NCBI GenBank assembly: GCA_964415605.1
Contig: CAYQBA010000067.1
Coordinates: forward strand, 1 to 22,835
DNA from: UCB3 sp964415605
GTDB lineage: Bacteria > Chloroflexota > Anaerolineae > Epilineales > Epilineaceae
Direction: 5' to 3'
Length of the DNA stretch: 22,835 bases
The notes beneath the pieces are model-generated. The model saw only the letters and a program-made list of their open reading frames with translations. It was not told the origin of the DNA and did not search any database. Below are positions 8,901-17,900 of the stretch, one piece after another. Position 1 is the first letter of the stretch; each line of letters begins with the position of its first letter. The position numbers and the translations under genes are program-made.

Positions 8901-11900
8901 CCCCGCCCGCCCCGCGGCCGGCGGCGCTGGCGGGTACGCTGGGCAGCCTGGAGGACGCCACGGTCTGGCTCTCGCCGGACAGCGTCGGCGAGGACGACGG
9001 CGGCGTGTCGGCGACGTGGCTGGGCGACTTCAACGGCGACCGGCTGGCCGACCTGGCCGTCGGCCTGCCGGCCGCGGCCGGCGGCGCCGGGCGCGTGGCG
9101 CTGATCTACGGCCGCCCGGGCGGGTTCGACCTGCCGCCGACGCCGGAGCTGATCGGCGACTCGCCGACGACGTTCGTCGGCGAGGCCGGCGCCGGCGTCG
9201 GGGCGCACGTGTCTGCCATCGGCGACGCCAACGGCGACGGGCTGGACGACGTGCTGGTCGGCGACCCGGCGAACGGCCGGGCGCACCTGATCTTCGGCCG
9301 GCGCGGCGGCACGGTGCTCGACGGGGTGCTCGACGGCACCGGCAGCGCGGGGCGGGTCGTCCTCAACGGCCCCGGCCTCGGCGCCGCCATCGCCGCGGCG
9401 GGCGACGCCAACGGCGACGGCCTGGGCGACCTGCTCGTCGGCGTGGGCGGCGGCCAGCCGGCGTGGGTCGTGTTCCTCGGCAAGGTCGAGACGGCCTGGC
9501 AGCCGGCCGAGGACGTCACCGTGCAGGCCGCGGCGGTGATCGACCTCGACCCCGCCGTCGCGCCGGCACGCGGCGTCGGCGACCTGGACGGCGACGGCGC
9601 GGCCGAGATCGTGGTCTCCGACCCGACGGGGTCGAGCGGCCCCGCCGGCCGCTACTACCTTTATCGCGGCGACGCGATGTTCGCCGCCGCCGAGAACCGC
9701 GCGCTGTCGGCCGCGACGTCCTTCGCCAGCACCGGCGGCGACGGCCGCATGGCCGCCCTGGGCGACGTCAGCGGCGACGGCCGGGCGGACTTCGCGTATC
9801 ACGACGGGGCGGCGCCCAAGATCGTCTTCGGGGCCGCCGGCGGCAGCGGCGCCTGCTGCCTGTCGCTCGGCGGCTACACGCCCGCCGCCTCGGGCTTCCT
9901 CGCCGGCGCCGGCAACGTCGACGCCGACGCCGGGGGGCTGGGCGACCTCCTCGTCGGTGCGGCGGACGGCTCCGCCTACTTGATCCTCGGCCAGGCGGGC
10001 CTGAGCCCCGCCTCCTCTCCGCCGGCGATCGCCGCGCGGATCACCGACGTGGCCGGCGCGGCCTCGCTGGCCCCGCTGGCCGGCGCCGACGCCAACGCCG
10101 ACGGCTCGGACGACCTCGTGCTTGTGCCCGGCTCGGGCGGGACGACGGTCCTGGCCACCTCTTACCTCCTCTTCGGCCGCCCCCCGCACGTCGCCTCCGA
10201 CGCGCTGCCGCGGGGACGGGCGGCGGGACAGGTCGCCCCCGACGCCTGCGATTCCCCATGCCCCCCCGGGGGGCTGGGGTGGCGCGCAGCGCCGGGGGTG
10301 GGGGTGGCCGGAGCGGCGGAGATGCCGTCGGTCTCACCCCTCGCCCCCAAACCGCATGCCGGGCAGTTCAGTCGCCTGGCCGACGACGTGGAGTCCGACG
10401 CCCCCGCTCGCCTCACCGCCATCGCCCGCCACGTCGATGACGACTGGGCGGGCACCGCGGCGGGGGTGGACCCCGACGGCGCGGGCCCGGCGACAAGCTT
10501 TGGGACCGATGCGTTTGCGACCATCCAGGCGGCGGTGAACGCGGCGGGGACCGGCGACACCATCCACGTCCGGCCCGGCGTTTACGCCGGCTTCGAGGTC
10601 ACCGGGGCGGCCAAGAACGACATCGCGATCGTCGGATCCGATCCCGACGCCGTGTTCGTCGACGGGGCGACCTTCGGCGGTTCGACGGCGGCGGCTTACG
10701 TCCACGACGTCGCCGGCGTCACGCTCGAACGGCTGACGCTGCGCGGCGCCGACCGCGGGCTGTGGCTCGACAACGCGGGCGTCGGCGGGTACACGTCGCC
10801 GCTGGCCGGCTTCGGCAACCCGGCGCTGCGCATCGAGGTCTCGCGGGTGCTGGTGCAGGACTGCGCGTTCGGCATCTATAGCGACCGCGAGAGCGCCGTG
10901 GCCGTCGCCGACAGCACCATCGCCGCCCGCGGCCCGGGCGACCGCCATGTCCGCGTCGACCCGACGACGCCCGATGCGGTGCTAAACCCAGCCTGGAGCA
11001 CGAGCCCGCCGGCGGACCTGCCGGCCGGCAAGCCGCTGGCGGCCGGCGGCAGCGTGCAGATGCTGCTGAACCGGCCGCGCGCCCTGCTCGGCGGCGGCAG
11101 CCGTGACTTCTATGCCTACGACGAGCTGACAGATGCCTGGAGCACGCGCCCCAGCCCGCCGCTGGACGTGGTGGCCGGCAGCGCGACGACGGTCGACGCG
11201 ACGGGCGGGCTGCTGTACCTCATGAGCCAGCAGATGCGGTTCGCCAGCGTGCCGGGCGTCTCGATCAACGTCGCGGACCCGCGCGGCATCGAGGTGTTCG
11301 CGGTGAGCGGCAGCAACATCTACGCCGGCGGCGAGTTCACCACGGCCGGCGGGGTGACGGTCTACAGCATCGCGCGCTACGACACGACGGCGGGCACATG
11401 GCATGCCCTTGGCCAGGGGCTGCGTGCGACCAGCGCCCTCAGCACATTCTGCCCGTGTCCCGCGGGCGTCCATTCCGTCGCGCTGGACAGCGGCGGCAAC
11501 CTGTACGTCGGCGGCTTCTTCGACCAAGCGGTCAACGGCGACGGCAGCATCGTGACGGTCGCCGGCATCGCCAAGTGGAACGGCAGCACGTGGAGCGCGC
11601 TTGGCACGGGGCTGACGAACAACAGCGGCACCGCGGCCTCGGTGACGGCGATGGCGGCGAGCGGCACCGACGTCTACGTGGGCGGGAACTTCGACAAGGC
11701 CGGCGGCACCACCGTCAACTCGATCGCCAAGTGGAACGGCAGCGCCTGGTCGGCGCTCGGCGGCGGCCTCACGCGCCCGGACAGCCCCAGCGGCACGCGG
11801 CCCGGGTTCGTCTGGGCGATCAACATCCAGGGCAGCAACATCTACATCGGCGGGAACTTCGACAGCACGCCGACCGACCACATCACGCGCTGGGACGGCA

Positions 11901-14900
11901 GCGCATTCCAGGCGGTGGGGCCGGTGGCCAGCCCGCTGTCGTACGTCGTCGGCATCGGCTTCATCGGGTCGTCGCTGATCGTCTCCGACCGCGACGTCCT
12001 GACGGGCGTCGACCCCTCGATCCGGCGCCTGTCGGCCGGGGCGTGGGAGGACATCACCCCGATCGGGTTCGGGAGCGATCCCGAAGGCAGCCTGGAGACC
12101 CACGGCGGCAAGGTGTACCTGGTGCCGGAGAACTACGGCTACGACCGGGTCCTGGCCTTCGACGGCGCGAGCTGGACGCAGATGGCCGGCGGGCCGCTGT
12201 CATACGTACCGCCCCCCTATGGCGGGCAACCCTGGACGCTCGCCTTCATCGGCGCCGACGTGTACATCGGCGGCGTCTTCACGTCGGTCTTCAACGAGGA
12301 CACGTCGAGCGTCAGCGCCAACGGCTTCGCCCGCCTGACGCCCACACCGCGCCTGCTGGCCTACCCGACCGGGCCAACCACCTGGGACCCGCGGACCAAC
12401 CCGCCGCGCCTGCCCGCCGTCGGCGCCACGCTGGCGGCGGACGGCGCCGACGCCATCTACGCCACGTTCGGCGGCGTGAACACCTTCGCGCGTCACAACA
12501 TCGCCGCCAACACGTGGACGACGCTCGCCGTGGTCCCGACGACCACCACCACCGGGGCCGCATCGCAGTGGGCCGGCGGGCACCTGTACCTCCTGCCCGG
12601 CGACACCACGGTCGACAGCAGCGCCGCGTTCTACCGGTTCACGCCGAATGGCGGCCTCGGCACGTGGACCACGATGGCCAGCGCGCCCTTCGACCTGGGG
12701 TCCGGCGCGGACCTGGAGTGGGACGGCAGCGACCACATCTACGCCGTCCAGGGCGGCAACGGCCGCACGTTCGCCCGCTACAGCATCGCCGCCAACGCGT
12801 GGACGGTGCTGGGCACCGGCGGCGCCGGCCTCTCGACGCCCGCCGGCAGCAACCCCGGCAGCGGCCTGGCGCTCGACGCGCCCAACGCGACCCTGTACTA
12901 CGCGCGCGGCGGCGGCACGGGCATCGACAAGATCGGCCCGATCGGCGTCAAGCCCGAGAAGCTCACGCTCGACCGCGTCGCCTTCGTCACGCCCGAGACC
13001 ACCGCCGCGCAGACCTGGCTGAACGCCGACCTGCTCGCCGGCGGTGTGGAGCCGGCCGATTACCTCATCGGCGGCGCCGGCAGCCAGTGGGCCGCCGGGG
13101 CGGGGACGACCTGGACGCCGTCCGGGGCCAGCGCGCCCTTGCCGATGGCCTTCGTCACCACGGTGGCGGCGCGCTTCCTCGATCTCGCCGGCGGCGTCGT
13201 GCGCATCGCCGCCGGCTCGGCGCTGACCGCCGGCTACCACGACGCCCGCCCGGACGCCCACGTCTACACCAACCTCGCCGCCTGCGCGCCGTGCGGCCTG
13301 CCGATGGCCGACCCCGACCACCTGACGTGGGGCATCGACGCCTTCGACACGATCCAGGCCGCCATCGACACCGGCGCGCCGCGCGTGCTGGTGCATGCCG
13401 GCGTCTATGCCCAGGCCTTCCACCTCGTCACCGGCGTCGACGTGATCGGCGCCGGCGCCAGCCTGACCGTGGTCGAGCCGCCGCCGTCGCCCCCGGCCGC
13501 CCTGGCCCGCGCCGAGGGCGTGCGCGGCAGCCGCATGGCGCGCCTGACGCTGGCGGGCAGCGCCGGGGTCGACGGCGCCCGCGTCGAGGACGGGGCGCGG
13601 GACGTCGCACTCGCCCGCAACATCGTCCGCGACGCCGGCACCGGCCTGCGCCTCCGCGGCGCCGCGACCGACGTCGAGGTCGTGAACAACACCTTCGTGC
13701 GCAACGGGACCGGGCTGGCCGCCGAGGCCTGCGCGCCGGTCGACGTGCGCAACACCATCTTCGCCGGCCATACCGACAGCGGCTTGGCCTACCAGGCCTG
13801 TGCGGCGACGAAGCTGCACACCTACAACGACTACTTCGACAACGCGGCCGACCTCAAGATCGACGGTGCGGCCGCGCAGGCGCCGGGCATCGGCGAGATC
13901 TTCGCCGACCCGGCGTTCGTCGACCCGTCGCCGCCGGCCAACGACTTCCGGCCGACCGACGGCTCGCCCGTCATCGACGCCGGCAACCCGTCGGACCCCG
14001 TGCCCCCCGGCGCCGGCGGACGCGTCGACATCGGCTTCGTCGAGACCGGCGGCGCCGCGTTCTTCGCCGACGACGACTATTGCGCCTTCTGCGACAACGA
14101 CGGCCTCTTCTGGCAGGTCGACGCCTTCGACGTCGTCGGCGACGCGCTGGCCGCGGCGGCCAACGAGATCACCGCGCTCGGCTGCGGGCTCGCCTCGGTC
14201 GGCGGCGTCCCGTGCGACACGCAGTGGACCGTCGGCGTCGGCCCCGGCGTCTACCCCGAGCGGGTCGTCGTCCCCAGCCACGTCAGCCTGGTGGGAACCG
14301 GGGCGGACGAGGTGACGATCGATGCCGGCGGCAGCAGCAGCCCGGTCCGCGTCCAGAGCGGCATCTCGGTCGAGGTGCGCGGCCTGACGCTGACCGGGAG
14401 CAGCGCCGGCGGTGCGGGCGTCGTCGTCGACGCGGCTTCCAACGGCGTCCACATCTCGCGCAACCTCATCACCGGCAACGCCGGCGGCGGTGTGACGTTC
14501 GCCGGCAAGTCCAGCGGCAGCGCCACGTTCAACACCGTGGTCGGCAACACCGGGACGGGCTACGCCTCGGTCGGCACCGGCACGTGGTTCGATGCCCGCG
14601 ACAGCATCGTCAGCGGCAACGGCACGGGCCTCTTCACCATCGCCGGTGGCCAGATCTTTGACGACTTCAACCTCGTCCACGGCAACACCACGGACTACGC
14701 CGACAACGCCGGCACCGGCCTCGTGCCCGGTCCCGACTCCATCACCGGCCAGGCGCCGGGCTTCGTCGGCGGCGGCAGCTACGCGCTGACCGTGGCGAGC
14801 CCCGCCGTCGACGCCGCCGACCCCCTGGCCGGCGTCCCGCCGGGCGGTGGGGCGCGCGCCGACATCGGCTACCGCGAGGTCGTCGGCGCCCCCTTGGCGC

Positions 14901-17900
14901 TGCTTCTGGGGCGCGAAGGCCTCTCGGCCGCCACCGGCAACTCGGGCATCCAGTCAGTCGAGGTCGGCTACCGCCGCCTCGCCGATCCGACGCTGCCCAT
15001 CACCCACACCGCGTCCTTGCCCACGTCGTGGCTCGGGACGACCCTGGCGACGCCGAACGAGACGACGTCATACTGGACGCGCACGCTCACGCCCGCCGAC
15101 GGCGACGGCCTGTACCGCGTCTACAGCCGGGCGCTCGACCGCGCCGGCAACCGGGTCGACGACCCCACCGTCCAGTACCGCGGCGCGTTCACCCTGGACA
15201 CCACGGCGCCGGTCGTGACGTGGCTCGGGCCCGCCGACGGCACGTCGATCACCTCGCCGCTCGAGCTGCGGGCCCAGGTCGCCGACTACGTGGCGGGCGA
15301 GTTCAACGTCCGGGACATCGGCTTCGATATCGAGGGCCAGCCGATCGCGGCCACCTGGGCGCCGGAGCCGTGGGATCCGGCCAGCGGCGACCCGCGCGTC
15401 TTCCGCGCGTGGATCAGCCTGGCGCCGGGCCCGTACGTGATCACTGCGACGGCAACCGACCGCGCCGGCAACACCGCCGCGAGCAGCCCGGAGGTAAGCC
15501 TGACGGTTTCCGGTGCGAGCGCGGCGGACACGACGCCGCCGACGGGGTCGGTCACCGCGCCCGTCGACGGCGCCGTGACGCGGGCGGACGTGACCTTCAC
15601 CGGCACCGCGGCCGACGCCGGCGGCAGCGGCGTGGCGGGCGTCGAGGTCAGCCTCGACGGCGGGCGGGCCTGGACGGCGGCGACGGTCGCCGGCGGCGCG
15701 TGGTCGCTGGACTGGACCGCGCCCGACGGCCTGGACCACGAGAGCTTCCCGGTGCGCGTGCGCGTGATCGACCGCGCCGGCAACGCCAGCGTGGTGGGCG
15801 CGCTGGCCGTCACCATCGACAGCGTCGCCCCGGCGGGTGTCGCGCCGGTGACCTTCGACCTGCCGGTCGGCAGCCACGTCGACGACTTCACCGACCTGGG
15901 CATCATGTGGACCCCGCCCCAGAGCGGCGGCGACGTCGCCGAGGTCCGGCTGGCGGTCGACCAGACGCCCGACACGACTCCGACGGCCGTGGTCGCCGGG
16001 CAGTCCGCCACGCGCGCGCTGGACGCGCTGGGCGACTGGTACGTCCACATCGCCACGGCCGACGCCGTCGGCAACACGCTGGTGCGGCACTTCGGGCCGT
16101 GGCACGTCGGCACGGTCGACCAGACGACGTTCTTCGCGGCGGCGGCCGTGCGCCGGCTGCTGGGCATGTCCGGCACCGCCGGCCTGTCGGCGGTGGACTG
16201 CGCCGACCGCCGGCAGACGATCGCCGTCGACGGTGTGCTCGAGCTGGATCTCGACGAGTGGCGCGCCGACACCGAGCTCTTGGCGACGGACACGCGGTCC
16301 GGCACGAGCCAGGACCTGTACTTCACGTGGGACGGGGTGAACAGCTTCCTCGGCTGGCAGGGCGCGCGCTGGGTGATCGACGGGACGCTGTTCGCCTACT
16401 TCGACGTCGGCGCCGGCGGGACCACGGCGCCGCTGGCCGCGACGCCCGGCGGGACGGCGCTCACGCTGCCGGCGCTGCCGTTCGCCGCCGACTACGCGGT
16501 GGCGGTCGACGGCCCGGCGGAGGGCGGCCTGTGGCGCTGGAGTGGATCCGCCTGGACGCCGGAGAGCCTGCCGGCCAGCGAGTTCGCGTTCGTGCATGGC
16601 GAGATGGCCGGGACGGAGATCAGGCTGCCGTGGGGCGCGCCGGAGGTGGCGGATGCCGTCCGGCTGTTCGCTTTCGCGGTGAGCGACACCGGCACGCCGA
16701 CCAGCGTGTTCCCGACTGCCAACGCCAGCCTCGGCCCGTGGTCGGTGAGCTACGCGTGGGCGGACCGCTGCAACACCGACCCCACCAGCGGCATCCCGCG
16801 CGCGCGCCTGGCCAACCTGGCGCTCAACAGCCCGCAGAGCGCGCTGGCGCCGTGGGGCCACGACCAGGACCTGGACTACGTGGTCACGATCGACAACCCC
16901 GAGGCCGACCCGCTTGTCGGCGCGCGCGTCGAGCTGTCGACGACGCCGGGGCTGGGGTATCGGGTGCTGGCGGGGAGCGGCGCGACGTGCGGGACGTGCC
17001 CCGTCGGCGGCGCGACCTGGACCCTGGACATCCCGCCGGTGCCGGCGCAGGCCAGCGCGGTGTTCACCGTCACCGGGCGGCTGGCGCCGGTGCTCACCGG
17101 CATCGACGCCGTGACGACAACCGCACGGCTGGACCTGCCCATCACGCCGAACGGGGCGTCGATCCTCGAGCGCACGTTCAGCCACCGCGTCGACAGCCGC
17201 CCGCCCACGGCGGGGGTGATGCTGCCGGCCGGGACGATCGGGCTGGCAGGGCTGGAGCTGATCGGCGACGCCAACGACGGCGACGGCATCGGCGTGGACT
17301 TCGTCGAGGTGCGCGTCGACGGCGGGATGTGGGCGCCGGCCGCCGGCAAGGCGCTGTGGACGATCCCGGTCGTGCCGCCGATGGGTGCGACGAGCGTCCA
17401 CGTCGAGGTGCGCGCGACCGACTACTACGGGCAGACGAGCACGATCGCCGACGAGACGCTGGCGGTCGATGGCACGCCGCCGGCCATGCCCACATTCGCC
17501 GTGCCGCCGGTGATCATCGGGGACTTCGTGGACCTCGGCGGGACGGCGTCGGACCCGTCCCCGCCGGGCGGCGCGATCGCGCGGGTCGAGGTGCAGATCG
17601 ACGACCCGAGCGGTCCGTGGCTGCCGGCGGTCCTCAACACGACCACCGGTGTCGTCACGTGGCTCTTCACGTGGGACGTGCCCGCGGGCTTCGGGGAGCC
17701 GCACCAGCTGCGGGCGCGGGTGGTGGACGCGGCGGGCAACGTCGGCCCGGAGACGCCGTGGCAGCCGACGACGACGTTCCCCAGGTCGCCGGTCGAGGCC
17801 GGCCCGGACCAGCGGACGCTGGCGGGCTTGCCGGTGCAGTTCGGCGGGACGTTCACGCCGTGGGGCGGCCAGAGCCCGTATGTCATCCGGTGGGATTTCG

